NCBI RefSeq assembly: GCF_009466385.1 | Contig: NZ_WIAQ01000006.1 | Span: forward strand, 7,501-71,500 | From: Peribacillus tepidiphilus | Lineage (GTDB): Bacteria; Bacillota; Bacilli; Bacillales; DSM-1321 | Direction: 5' to 3' | Length of the DNA: 64,000 nucleotides | In this document: piece by piece, positions 9,613 through 16,909 of the stretch | How the letters are laid out: each line of letters starts with the position of its first letter | Numbering within the stretch: the stretch's first letter is position 1 | Program-made: the position numbers and the translations under genes | Notes under the pieces: generated by a model | Database searches by the model: none | Seen by the model: the letters and a program-made list of their open reading frames with translations, nothing else | Told to the model about the DNA's origin: nothing

Positions 9613-10812
9613 TTATGAATTTTTTACGCTTCTCATGAGTTCCGCGAACTTTCGAGAAGCTTCTTTTTTGCGCTCTTTTGTGATGTGTAAATAAACTTGT
9701 GTCGTTGTTTCTTCATCAGCATGTCCTAAACGCTCCATGATTTGTAACAGATCTACTCCAGCTTCAGCAAGAAGAGATGTGTGCGTATGCCGAAGTGAGT
9801 GTGGTGTCAATTTTTTTGTTATAGAAGGAATGTGTTTTAATATTTTTTCCATTCTAAGCTCGACGGTTTTAATGAAGTGAGGGTATCCATAATAAGGCGG
9901 ATTTAATCTTCCGAATACAAACCCTTCGTCATAGTAGTCATTACCGATTTGGAGCTTTAGTTCCTTTTGTTTTAATTGATGTTTTTTAAGAACCTCAATT
10001 ACCTCATCTTCAATATCGATTGTCCGAATGGATTTCTTTGTTTTGGGTGGGAGTAACTGAAACTTTTTTGTGCTGTTAGTTGGGTTGTAATAAGTTTTAG
10101 TGACAATGATTGTACGCTCTTGAAAATCAATATCTTTCCATTTCAGAGCAAGTAACTCACCAACACGTAAACCTGTCCAAGCCAATGTAAAAAACATCAC
10201 GTAATAGTCTTTTCCAAACTCTTTTGCTTTCTCTAAGAAAAGATTTAATTCATGCTTCTCTAGGTATTTATCTTCTATGCTTGTATTTTCAATTTCTTCA
10301 ACTGTCGTTTTGTCACCCGGGATATAAGCATATTCAGTAGGATCGACAAGCAGCAAGTCTTGTTCCATCGCTCTTTTGAAAATCATTTTGCCTGTACTGT
10401 GTATACCAGATATTGTGTTATGAGCTAATTTTTTATTTTTCTTTAAATCATTTAATGCGTTTTGATACATTCTTTTGGTGATATCTTTAATTTTATACTT
10501 AGCAAAATAACTGTTCAGATGACCAATTTCGTGTTTCCTTACTCGAATGGTGCTGATTTTCACTTTTGTTTCGCTGTATATTTCAAGCCATTCGTCTGCC
10601 ATTTCCTCAAATGTAATGTCATTTTTTAAGTTCATTTTTCTTTTACCAAGTTGGTATTCTAATTCCGTTGCAGCATCCTGTGCATCTTTTTTCTTTTTAA
10701 AACCACGTCTGACAATTCTTTGACGTGCGCCGGTTTGCGGATCAATTCCATTTTCAATGACAAACATCCAGCGCTCGCCTTTTTTGGTATCGTACTTTTG
10801 AAAGCGTGCCAT
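9613..10812 (-). CDS. Phage tyrosine integrase
   Basis: 399 aa Tn916/phage-type tyrosine recombinase. An N-terminal arm-binding region (about 1-60, MARFQKYDTKKGERWMFVI) is followed by a SAM-like core-binding domain (about 65-170) and the catalytic domain. Catalytic residues are visible: Arg in TGLRVGELLALKW, HSLRHTHTSLL, and LGHADEETTTQVYLHI with the nucleophilic Tyr. It catalyses integration at the groEL end. AAAGGAGG precedes the ATG. It lies between attL and the lysogeny genes and is expressed away from the repressor region. A remnant N-terminus of a relative is at 52293-52382. Confidence 0.96.
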   Translation of the reverse strand: MARFQKYDTKKGERWMFVIENGIDPQTGARQRIVRRGFKKKKDAQDAATELEYQLGKRKMNLKNDITFEEMADEWLEIYSETKVKISTIRVRKHEIGHLNSYFAKYKIKDITKRMYQNALNDLKKNKKLAHNTISGIHSTGKMIFKRAMEQDLLLVDPTEYAYIPGDKTTVEEIENTSIEDKYLEKHELNLFLEKAKEFGKDYYVMFFTLAWTGLRVGELLALKWKDIDFQERTIIVTKTYYNPTNSTKKFQLLPPKTKKSIRTIDIEDEVIEVLKKHQLKQKELKLQIGNDYYDEGFVFGRLNPPYYGYPHFIKTVELRMEKILKHIPSITKKLTPHSLRHTHTSLLAEAGVDLLQIMERLGHADEETTTQVYLHITKERKKEASRKFAELMRSVKNS

Positions 10813-10888
10813 TTGAACATGCCTCCTTTGAGAATGTATGTTCGGTTTAGTTGTTTAAAAGAAAAGTCCAAAAGGACCTAAGATTGTA

Positions 10889-11521
10889 TTATTTATTTGA
10901 TGCCATGTTCAGTATTACATTTCCTAATCTCTTCATTTGTTCAGAATCATACATTTCATCAAATTCTAAGCGTCTTTTTCCATATTGGATTAATAAACCT
11001 CTTTCTAAGATGCCATCCGCAAACCAGTTGACATTAATAATAGTTTGGTATCGAAATTTATCCATAAAAGTTAAAGATTTGTTTACGAATAATACTCGTT
11101 TGTTTGTAGCAATCAAATAACCTTTTATCTCTTTCTTGCTTGATTTATCAAACTCACAATATATAAAAGTTAACCCTTTCTCGTTTTGTTCAAAAACACG
11201 TTGGATCAATGACTGAAAAAAATTTTTATTATTTTTTACTTCGTTAAACTCATATTGCGTGTACCCTTTATTATCGACATCAACAACTTGTGAAAGTAGA
11301 GCAAGAACTTCTTGTCGTTCGATTTCTTTTTTCTCTTCTTGAAGTCTTTTTTGTTCTGCAATTCTTTTTTCAGCTTCTTCTTTCTTACGAAGTCTTTCTT
11401 GTTCTTTTTCCTTACGGTATGCTTCAACTTTTTTTCTTATTTCTTCAGGATCTTTCCCTTTTGTAAGAAATTTGACAAATGCATCCTCGACTTTATAACA
11501 TATATTACGGTAAATTCCCAT
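10889..11521 (-). CDS. PH-domain protein with charged coiled coil, lysogeny module
   Basis: 210 aa. Residues about 25-75 are a highly charged Lys/Glu coiled coil. Residues about 110-205 look like a bacterial PH domain of the YokE/bPH type (GYLIATNKRVLFVNKSL, then YQTIINVNWFADGILERGLLIQY). There is no signal peptide or membrane segment. It lies in the leftward lysogeny cluster between the integrase and a YHYH-domain protein, where genes expressed from the dormant prophage usually sit. A role in host modification or exclusion is possible but only inferred. Confidence 0.6.
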   Translation of the reverse strand: MGIYRNICYKVEDAFVKFLTKGKDPEEIRKKVEAYRKEKEQERLRKKEEAEKRIAEQKRLQEEKKEIERQEVLALLSQVVDVDNKGYTQYEFNEVKNNKNFFQSLIQRVFEQNEKGLTFIYCEFDKSSKKEIKGYLIATNKRVLFVNKSLTFMDKFRYQTIINVNWFADGILERGLLIQYGKRRLEFDEMYDSEQMKRLGNVILNMASNK

Positions 11522-11539
11522 ACATCAAGCCCCCGTTTG

Positions 11540-12589
11540 TTAACTTACCATTTTTTTAGCGACATAAAAACGGCGTGCTAACCATGCTAAAGTAATAATC
11601 CCTGTTCCACCAGCGGTTTTTGCAGTATCTTCTTTTCTCTCTTCTTCGTACTCCTTGAATCCTTTTTCATAATAGTGTCTATAAATCTTTTCAGCCTTAA
11701 CGTATTCTTGAGGAATCTTATACTGTTCTCCACTTAGTCCCAAGTTGTAAGCAGCATCTTTAATCTTTTTAACTTCTTTGTTCGATTCAAAGCCCTCTTT
11801 ATACCAATCTATAAATTTGGCATTGTCCAATTTTGGTTCTTCATATACTAATGACTTGAATGCAGCCTCATGACCTTGTTGTAGATATGTTTCTTTCAAT
11901 TCAGCTTGTGCTTTTTCGTAACCTTCTTTATAGGCTTTGATATAGATATCTTTTACATCCTTTGGCTCATTATAGATGTCTTTCTTTCCGTCATTATAAC
12001 CTTGCTTATTGTACTCTTTTTTCTTTAATTCATCTCGTTCTGAGACAGCTTTGTTAAAGCCTTCTTCAAAAGCTGCTTTTAAATATGCGTTATTTTGATA
12101 TGCTTTTGGAATTGTAATTGAATCATTCTTTTTACCAAATTCATACCCTTCATTTTGTGCTTTCGATTTATCAGTTTCTAATTTTTTTGCCCCTTTTGTG
12201 TAACCATTTTTGTAACCTGCATTATATCCTTCTATGTATGCATCAGACCCAGTTGGAGAAGGGGATTCAGTTTTTCCTTCATAACCGGCCTCCAATCCAG
12301 CTGCGTAACCATCTTTTTCACCCTGTGATTTTTCTCTTTCAGCGATTTCTTCTGGAGAGGGTCCACTTGGTTGAACAGTAGATGTTGATCCTGAGAAAGA
12401 GCCACCTCCAGAACCAGAACTTCCACCATTGTGATAATGGTATTCACCGTAATCCAATCCCCATTTTTCACAATTTGTACGGCAAGTATGTCCACCGTTG
12501 CCATCCGTCCTTCCAGGGTGTGCATTTACCATATCTGTCATTGTAAAGAACGTTAAAGAGCAAATAAAAAACAAGGCTATCCTCCTCAT
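11540..12589 (-). CDS. YHYH-domain surface protein with GY-type repeats
   Basis: 349 aa. A signal peptide (MRRIALFFICSLTFFTMTD) is followed by the Cys/His-rich motif HPGRTDGNGGHTC...DYGEYHYHNG of YHYH-domain proteins. A long region follows with repeated Gly-Tyr/Ala-Tyr blocks (EGYNAGYKNGY, GYEFGKK, GYNDGKKDIY, AYKEGYEKAQ). A short hydrophobic stretch (GIITLAWLARRF) lies near the C-terminus. Translocation across the membrane is predicted. AAGGAGGGAG precedes the ATG. Such proteins occur in Bacillus prophages; a lysogenic surface function is inferred. Confidence 0.65.
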   Translation of the reverse strand: MRRIALFFICSLTFFTMTDMVNAHPGRTDGNGGHTCRTNCEKWGLDYGEYHYHNGGSSGSGGGSFSGSTSTVQPSGPSPEEIAEREKSQGEKDGYAAGLEAGYEGKTESPSPTGSDAYIEGYNAGYKNGYTKGAKKLETDKSKAQNEGYEFGKKNDSITIPKAYQNNAYLKAAFEEGFNKAVSERDELKKKEYNKQGYNDGKKDIYNEPKDVKDIYIKAYKEGYEKAQAELKETYLQQGHEAAFKSLVYEEPKLDNAKFIDWYKEGFESNKEVKKIKDAAYNLGLSGEQYKIPQEYVKAEKIYRHYYEKGFKEYEEERKEDTAKTAGGTGIITLAWLARRFYVAKKMVS

Positions 12590-12607
12590 AAACTCCCTCC
12601 TTAAATC

Positions 12608-12754
12608 CTACTTATAAATAGATTTCCCGCGGTTTTTCTTTATCTTTCGTTTATGAATCAACTCTTTAAAACCCTCAGAAAAAAATCCAAATAAAAAACC
12701 CAATCCATAAAATATCGCTAAACTAATTAAACAAAAAATAATAAAATTGACCAT
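12608..12754 (-). CDS. Tiny membrane protein, paralogue A
   Basis: 48 aa: one hydrophobic helix (about 2-25, VNFIIFCLISLAIFYGLGFL) and a basic tail ending KKNRGKSIYK. GGGAGG lies seven bases before the ATG. It shares its tail and layout with the next small gene on the same strand. The family is not recognised. Confidence 0.5.
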   Translation of the reverse strand: MVNFIIFCLISLAIFYGLGFLFGFFSEGFKELIHKRKIKKNRGKSIYK

Positions 12755-12878
12755 TAATTTCCTCCCTTATTGGTGAAATCTCACATTTGTTTAGCTAAAA
12801 AATTATGTATTAATGGGCAAAATACCCATTAATACCTTAAATTAAAATACGCTTTTGACGTGGTGACTATGAAATCTT

Positions 12879-13031
12879 CTAAATTTTATTTATAGATAGA
12901 TTTACCTCGTGATTTTTTATAAGAATTTTTTTACGAAGCGACTTAAAAATTTCTTTTGTTATAAAAAAAGCAAAAATGATAAAAGCTACTACTACCCAGA
13001 AGACAATTGTAATAATAAAAAGAGTAACCAT
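12879..13031 (-). CDS. Tiny membrane protein, paralogue B, probably frameshifted at its end
   Basis: 50 aa: a hydrophobic helix (VTLFIIT...AFIIFAFFI) and a basic tail. GGAGGTGA precedes the ATG. Read in a shifted frame, the end gives KKSRGKSIYK then stop, nearly the same tail as paralogue A. In the actual frame it reads KNHEVNLSINKI. A one-base indel in the A-rich tail region explains this. Confidence 0.42.
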   Translation of the reverse strand: MVTLFIITIVFWVVVAFIIFAFFITKEIFKSLRKKILIKNHEVNLSINKI

Positions 13032-13090
13032 TTTTCACCTCCGTTTTATTAGAACTGTGACAAATGTCCTATTATTTATCTAAAAAAATT

Positions 13091-13513
13091 TTACAAAAAC
13101 CTTTCCATTTCAAACGGAATCCCATTTTCTCTCAAAACATCAAACCTAGTTTCATAATCTTCGAAATTTTTATCGTACAAGAGAAGATGTACTGCAAACT
13201 CATTTGCTTCTCGTTCGATTCGATTTTTCGAAAACAATGTGTTTTTGTGAAGAAAAGGGGTGTTTTCGTCTGGGTGTAAAATTGCATGCCCAAGTTCATG
13301 GGCGCAAACAAATTTTTTTAAGTAGTCTTCTATATCGGAGTTAATAGTAATAACTTGATGGCGAACATTCTTCATGTAAAACCCCAATGTTTGACCAAGC
13401 GAAAAATATCTTATAATGATATTTCTGTTTTTTGCAATTTCAAACGGATTATTTGTCTTGTGTTTTTTTATCTCTTTATTTATAGTACGCATAATCCAAT
13501 TCAAGAAACTCAC
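13091..13513 (-). CDS. ImmA/IrrE-type metallopeptidase
   Basis: 140 aa. The zinc site is visible as CAHELGHAILHP (HExxH) near residue 70, with the downstream REANEFAVHLL motif supplying the third ligand region. ImmA of ICEBs1 cleaves its partner repressor ImmR during induction. The neighbouring upstream gene encodes the repressor and the two are co-directional with almost no gap. By that analogy this peptidase is the likely inactivator of the prophage repressor. Confidence 0.85.
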   Translation of the reverse strand: MSFLNWIMRTINKEIKKHKTNNPFEIAKNRNIIIRYFSLGQTLGFYMKNVRHQVITINSDIEDYLKKFVCAHELGHAILHPDENTPFLHKNTLFSKNRIEREANEFAVHLLLYDKNFEDYETRFDVLRENGIPFEMERFL

Positions 13514-13515
13514 TC

Positions 13516-13974
13516 CTAATCTTTACGGTATTTTTTGGGAGTGAATTTTTTCTTTGCAAGCTGCTTTGTAAGTCTTAAGTTGTTTTCGATTGCTGCACGA
13601 ACAAGTTCTTTCGTTACCTCGTCCATTGGCTCACCGTCAAAAGAGAGCGCTGTATCTGAATCCATGCTTTCAAGGATTTTTTCTAGCTGTTTAGCGATAT
13701 CACGCTCTTCTTTTTCTGATAATGGAGGGAGATCGTTAGAAGGTTTATCATCATCTATATAACCCGCGACTTTCATCAGTTCATCATAATCAACTTTTAG
13801 AGCCTCGGAAATTTTTTTAATTGTATTCGGTTTCGGAACTCCCCTTTTCCCTGTTTCTATTCTGGATAATTGGGCAGCACTTATCTCTGAATACAGAGCG
13901 ACTTGATTCAATGTTAAACCTTTTGACTCTCTAATTTTTTTGATATATGCTCCGAATTCGCTCATAAAACCCAT
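13516..13974 (-). CDS. Prophage repressor, ImmR/Xre type
   Basis: 152 aa. An N-terminal HTH_3 domain (IKKIRESKGLTLNQVALYSEISAAQLSRIETGKR, about 10-45) is followed by an acidic linker and a C-terminal region (about 85-152). This is the usual layout of ImmR-like repressors partnered with ImmA. Transcribed leftward from a promoter overlapped by operator O1 (14023-14036). The start is ATG 13974 with GAGG upstream; ATG 13965 (MSEFGAY) is an alternative. It should keep both divergent promoters off in the lysogen. Confidence 0.88.
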   Translation of the reverse strand: MGFMSEFGAYIKKIRESKGLTLNQVALYSEISAAQLSRIETGKRGVPKPNTIKKISEALKVDYDELMKVAGYIDDDKPSNDLPPLSEKEERDIAKQLEKILESMDSDTALSFDGEPMDEVTKELVRAAIENNLRLTKQLAKKKFTPKKYRKD

Positions 13975-14006
13975 CCATCCTCAATATAATTAGATCCTTT
14001 AAATAG

Positions 14007-14036
14007 ATAATAAGGTTCATTATTACCAAATGGCAA
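14007..14036 (-). promoter_or_regulatory. Leftward repressor promoter (PL type)
   Basis: On the minus strand, TTGCCA (14036-14031) as -35 and TATTAT (14012-14007) as -10, 18 bases apart. The -35 is the TTGCC half-site of operator O1, so bound repressor would cover it. Confidence 0.65.
14023..14036. promoter_or_regulatory. Operator O1
   Basis: TTACCAAATGGCAA, an imperfect member of the TTACC-N4-GGTAA family. It overlaps the -35 of the leftward repressor promoter. Its centre is 43 bases from that of O2. Confidence 0.8.
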
Positions 14037-14065
14037 TAAAAGTGAAAAAAATTTCAAAAAAAGTG

Positions 14066-14079
14066 TTGCCTTTTGGTAA
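14066..14079. promoter_or_regulatory. Operator O2
   Basis: TTGCCTTTTGGTAA. Its left half-site is the -35 of the rightward promoter. Its centre is 30 bases from that of O3. Confidence 0.82.
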
Positions 14080-14094
14080 AATAGCTGATATATT
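14066..14094 (+). promoter_or_regulatory. Rightward early promoter (PR type)
   Basis: TTGCCT (14066-14071) and TATATT (14089-14094) with an exact 17-base spacer. The promoter drives the cro-like gene and the early operon. The -35 lies within O2; O3 and O4 lie just downstream of the -10, over the transcription start. Confidence 0.75.
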
Positions 14095-14095
14095 T

Positions 14096-14109
14096 TTACC
14101 ATAAGGTAA
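14096..14109. promoter_or_regulatory. Operator O3
   Basis: TTACCATAAGGTAA, perfect half-sites. It directly abuts O4 with no base between, on the same helix face plus about a third of a turn. Confidence 0.85.
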
Positions 14110-14123
14110 TTACCAAAAGGTAA
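14110..14123. promoter_or_regulatory. Operator O4
   Basis: TTACCAAAAGGTAA, perfect. It ends just before the G-run Shine-Dalgarno of the cro-like gene, so it also overlaps the 5' leader of the early transcript. Confidence 0.85.
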
Positions 14124-14140
14124 AGGGGGGGATTTATTCT

Positions 14141-14395
14141 ATGAATAATACAACAGACATCATAGTTAGGACTGAATTTCTTCGTAATTATCTCAAGGAA
14201 AATGAATTGTCTGAAAGTCAATTCGCTGAAATTATCGGTGTTGCCCATAGCACCGTTAATCGCATTCTAAATGGTAAAAGAAATCCAGGTAGTAAATTTA
14301 TCGCTGGAGTTTTAAAGAACTTTAATGATTTAAGTTTTGAACAAGTCTTTTCTTATGAAGGTAAATTACCAAAAGGTAATAAAAATACAGCTTAA
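14141..14395 (+). CDS. Cro-like HTH regulator
   Basis: 84 aa. A single helix-turn-helix (LSESQFAEIIGVAHSTVNRILNGKRNPG, about 26-53) makes up most of the protein, as in Cro and small Xre proteins. It is the first gene of the rightward operon behind operators O1-O4, with an AAAGGGGGGG ribosome-binding site. It probably competes with the repressor at the same operators. Its own 3' end contains a fifth perfect operator (14366-14379), which encodes part of KLPKGNK. Confidence 0.8.
   Translation: MNNTTDIIVRTEFLRNYLKENELSESQFAEIIGVAHSTVNRILNGKRNPGSKFIAGVLKNFNDLSFEQVFSYEGKLPKGNKNTA
14366..14379. promoter_or_regulatory. Operator O5, inside the end of the cro-like gene
   Basis: TTACCAAAAGGTAA, identical to O4, 256 bases downstream of it. 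It overlaps codons near the end of the cro-like gene and precedes the excisionase-like gene at 14408. Confidence 0.8.
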
Positions 14396-14407
14396 GGAGT
14401 TGATCAC

Positions 14408-14713
14408 ATGCCGCAAACAATGATTACATTCGATGAACTCGAAGCTAACTTGTTTAAACACCGACTGGAAGAATTGTTTCGGCAGGCTTATGAAAAAGGG
14501 GTGGAGGATGGAATGAAAAAGTACTCGTATCCTCCAGTATTAACAAACAAACATTTGGCCGAAATCCTTCAAATTGCTATGCCGACTGTTATCAAAGTTA
14601 CTTCGAATCCAACTTTTCCAAGGTTGGTAAACATTAAAGCTCGATATCCACGCGATGCTGTTTTCGAGTGGATCGAGCAAAATACAGAGTATTTAAGGAA
14701 GGTGATTAAATGA
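14408..14713 (+). CDS. Excisionase-like / MerR-type DNA-binding protein
   Basis: 101 aa. An N-terminal amphipathic helix region (about 8-40) is followed by a helix-turn-helix of the excisionase type (LTNKHLAEILQIAMPTVIKVTSNPTFPRLVNI, then YPRDAVFEWIEQN). Small proteins like this act as Xis or as early regulators. Position directly after the cro-like gene and before the antirepressor supports an early control role. AAGGAG precedes the ATG. Confidence 0.65.
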   Translation: MPQTMITFDELEANLFKHRLEELFRQAYEKGVEDGMKKYSYPPVLTNKHLAEILQIAMPTVIKVTSNPTFPRLVNIKARYPRDAVFEWIEQNTEYLRKVIK

Positions 14714-14871
14714 ACACTCCTAAAAAGAAATGTCGACTTTGTCATGAAGATATGACTTTATCGCTTGTGGAACCACACACCTACATGACCTACTGGATGA
14801 CTTATAAATGTAAGAATGAAAACTGCGCTGTTGAGACTGACACTATTTTTCATGAAGAGGAGGCTTCTTGA
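14710..14871 (+). CDS. Small Cys-rich protein, probable zinc ribbon
   Basis: 53 aa: CRLCHE near the N-terminus and CKNENC later give a C-x2-C / C-x4-C arrangement typical of a zinc-binding knuckle. It overlaps the stop of the preceding gene (ATGA) and the start of the antirepressor (TGATG), so it is translated in a coupled chain. The family is not recognised. Confidence 0.6.
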   Translation: MNTPKKKCRLCHEDMTLSLVEPHTYMTYWMTYKCKNENCAVETDTIFHEEEAS

Positions 14872-15575
14872 TGAAACAACTACAACCTATTGTTCAAAAC
14901 GGACAACGAGTTTTAACGACGTTTCAACTTGCTGAATCTTATGGAACTTCACCTGATCGCATTTCTAAAAATTTTAGTGAGAATAAAGAACGTTATAAGG
15001 AAGGAAAACACTTTTTCCTACTTCAAGGTGAAAAACTTAAACAGTTTAAGAACGACTTCCGAAATTCGGAACTAGTTCATAAACAAGCATCGGCATTATA
15101 TCTCTGGACAGAAAAAGGCGCTTGGCTTCATGCAAAATCACTAAATACTGATCAAGCCTGGGACGCATACGAAATGTTAGTCGATGAATATTACCGGATG
15201 AAAGAAAATGTTGTTCCTCTTTCCAAAGATCAAGCACTTGTAACTGTCCTTCGCACCACAGCTGATCTGGTGGAAGAGACGCAAGCACTTAAAGAAGAGC
15301 AGCACGAAATTCGGAAAATCGTGACTCAAATCGATCAAAAGGTCGAAGAGCAAATTACTTTAGATCACGGTGAGCAAAGACGACTACAAAAAGCGGTTGC
15401 CGCAAGGATTTATGAACTTGAAGGTGATCCAAAAGAGCGATCGCGTTTATTCCGCGAAATCTATCGTGAAATTAAAGACCGATTCGCAGTCGCAAGCTAC
15501 AAAGATGTGAAACGGAAAGAGTTACAGGCTGCATTAAGATACATCGAAAACTGGGTTCCAAGAAAGGTTTCCTAA
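14871..15575 (+). CDS. Phage antirepressor, ORF6N plus ORF6C domains
   Basis: 234 aa. The N-terminal ORF6N domain (about 10-105: VLTTFQLAESYGTSPDRISKNFSENKERY, then LYLWTEKGAWLHAKSLNTDQAW) is of the KilA-N/BRO-related type. A coiled linker follows, then an ORF6C-like C-terminus (about 165-234: LEGDPKERSRLFREIYREIKDRFAVASYKDVKR). Such proteins antagonise phage repressors. GAGGAGG lies upstream of the ATG at 14871, which overlaps the stop of the zinc-knuckle gene. Confidence 0.85.
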   Translation: MKQLQPIVQNGQRVLTTFQLAESYGTSPDRISKNFSENKERYKEGKHFFLLQGEKLKQFKNDFRNSELVHKQASALYLWTEKGAWLHAKSLNTDQAWDAYEMLVDEYYRMKENVVPLSKDQALVTVLRTTADLVEETQALKEEQHEIRKIVTQIDQKVEEQITLDHGEQRRLQKAVAARIYELEGDPKERSRLFREIYREIKDRFAVASYKDVKRKELQAALRYIENWVPRKVS

Positions 15576-15634
15576 CCCTATTAATAGATTAGCATTTTAT
15601 GTCAATACGGATGGTAGAAAGGGGGTGTGCGCAA

Positions 15635-16162
15635 GTGAAGACTGGTAGAGCTGCAACTGCTGCTAGAGAAGCTAGAAAACAAATAGGAAAAACTCAACTG
15701 CAATTGTCGATGGATCTTTTCGAATCTAGGGAAGCCATTTCTCAACAGGAGAACGGGAGATATAGAGTCCAGCCAAATGTCGCTCAATACTTTGCTAACA
15801 AACACAACGATCCATGGGTTGGATTCGAAGCGGCATCAGAATATTTCGGATGGGGACCTGTGAAACTTGATGGTGAAGCGGTTGATCTACATAGAACAAC
15901 GATCTCCTTAAAAACCAAAGAGGAATTAGAAGAAGCCCTTGAAGCTATGCTTGAAGCTTCAAAGAAGCTGACAGTCAATCCTCAATCTATAGATCAGATT
16001 GAAATAAATGTTATCGAAAAATCTGTTCATGAATGTGTCGACGCAATTACCGCACTTAACCATTATGTTGCTGCCATTTGCAAGGAGTATGGAATTTCGT
16101 GGGTCAAGGTATGGACACAGCACAAAATGAAGCTAATCCAGAGGAGGTTTCTAAAAAAGTGA
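15635..16162 (+). CDS. Xre-type HTH protein of the early region
   Basis: About 175 aa from the GTG at 15635, which follows GGGGGTG; an in-frame ATG at 15599 has no ribosome-binding site. The N-terminal region (about 1-60) carries a helix-turn-helix (REARKQIGKTQLQLSMDLFESREAISQQENGRYRVQPNVAQYF). The rest is a helical region without recognised domain. It lies in the early operon and overlaps the next gene. Probably an additional phage regulator; its target cannot be told. Confidence 0.6.
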   Translation: MKTGRAATAAREARKQIGKTQLQLSMDLFESREAISQQENGRYRVQPNVAQYFANKHNDPWVGFEAASEYFGWGPVKLDGEAVDLHRTTISLKTKEELEEALEAMLEASKKLTVNPQSIDQIEINVIEKSVHECVDAITALNHYVAAICKEYGISWVKVWTQHKMKLIQRRFLKK

Positions 16163-16431
16163 AAATAGAACAATTTCTGTCACAGGACAAAAAGGTTGCC
16201 GTTTCAAAGTATAGAGCTGCCTGGACATGTATCGACCGTATTGAAGAAAGTTTGATGAAAGGGGATTTGAAGGAAGCGAAATTGACGATTAGTGATTTGT
16301 CGAAATCTCTTCGCGAATTAGAACTTTTAGCTGAAAGAAAACAAAGCTATGACAGATTGGTCCAAGTGATCCAAGAACTAAACAGTAAAGGGATTTTAGT
16401 AGAAAAGGTGGTGTTAAAAAATGAACATTAA
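16111..16431 (+). CDS. Helical phage protein of unknown function
   Basis: 106 aa, mostly charged helices (KIEQFLSQDKKVAVSKYRAAW, ISDLSKSLRELELLAERKQSYDRLVQVIQELN). Starting at ATG 16111 it overlaps the preceding gene by 52 bases; a start at 16078 is possible. No family recognised. Confidence 0.5.
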   Translation: MDTAQNEANPEEVSKKVKIEQFLSQDKKVAVSKYRAAWTCIDRIEESLMKGDLKEAKLTISDLSKSLRELELLAERKQSYDRLVQVIQELNSKGILVEKVVLKNEH

Positions 16432-16504
16432 GGCTGGGGTATGGTTGCAATTAACAAGTTTTGAAAAATTCTTATTGCTTCGCAATAAATCAAAAAGAAG
16501 ATAG
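16421..16504 (+). CDS. Possible 27-residue peptide
   Basis: ATG at 16421 overlaps the end of the previous gene and gives a short peptide with a basic tail (NKSKRR) before TAG. The ribosome-binding site is weak. It fits the tightly packed early operon, but nothing else supports it. Confidence 0.25.
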   Translation: MNIKAGVWLQLTSFEKFLLLRNKSKRR

Positions 16505-16509
16505 GAGGG

Positions 16510-16740
16510 ATGGAAGTGGCTTACAAACTAGTTCCGCACATGGACATGGAATATGTGGATAAGTTGGACGATCATCATAAAGCAAGATTGGAAGAAACAT
16601 ACAAAGAATATAAGGAGAAGGTTGAAAAATTTAACGAAACATCATTTCTATACACTCTTTACAAAGGTAGAATTGACGGAATTGAAACAGCCATGAGGCT
16701 TTTAGGTTACGAGTTTGTTGAAGAAACAGAAAAGCAGTGA
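16510..16740 (+). CDS. Small phage protein, charged helices
   Basis: 76 aa: HHKARLEETYKEYKEKVEKF is a charged helix, followed by TLYKGRIDGIETAMRLLGYEF. AGGAGGG precedes it. The ATG at 16510 is very close to the Shine-Dalgarno, and the GTG at 16516 has better spacing. Family not recognised. Confidence 0.55.
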   Translation: MEVAYKLVPHMDMEYVDKLDDHHKARLEETYKEYKEKVEKFNETSFLYTLYKGRIDGIETAMRLLGYEFVEETEKQ

Positions 16741-16808
16741 GCTCAATCAAGAAAAGCTCACTGCACAGAATCAACGGTACTATTATTCTACCATTCTTTG
16801 ATATGGTA

Positions 16809-16868
16809 CGGCAAGGTTTTGTTCTTGCCGTGATGAGCCGGGGTTTCTCAATTCCCCGACTCATCACG
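16809..16868 (+). ncRNA. Back-to-back hairpins in the leader of the YqaI-like gene
   Basis: Two adjoining stems sit in the untranslated gap before the next gene. CGGCAAG/CTTGCCG lies at 16809-16830 with an 8-base loop. CGTGATGAG-C-CGGGG pairs with CCCCG-A-CTCATCACG at 16829-16868 (14 pairs, one mismatch, 10-base loop). The stems share two bases. There is no T-run, so these are not simple terminators. A structured leader or processing site in the early transcript is inferred. Confidence 0.45.
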
Positions 16869-16909
16869 GTGCGAATAAAGCGCCAATTACATAGGAGAGG
16901 AGGTTTATT

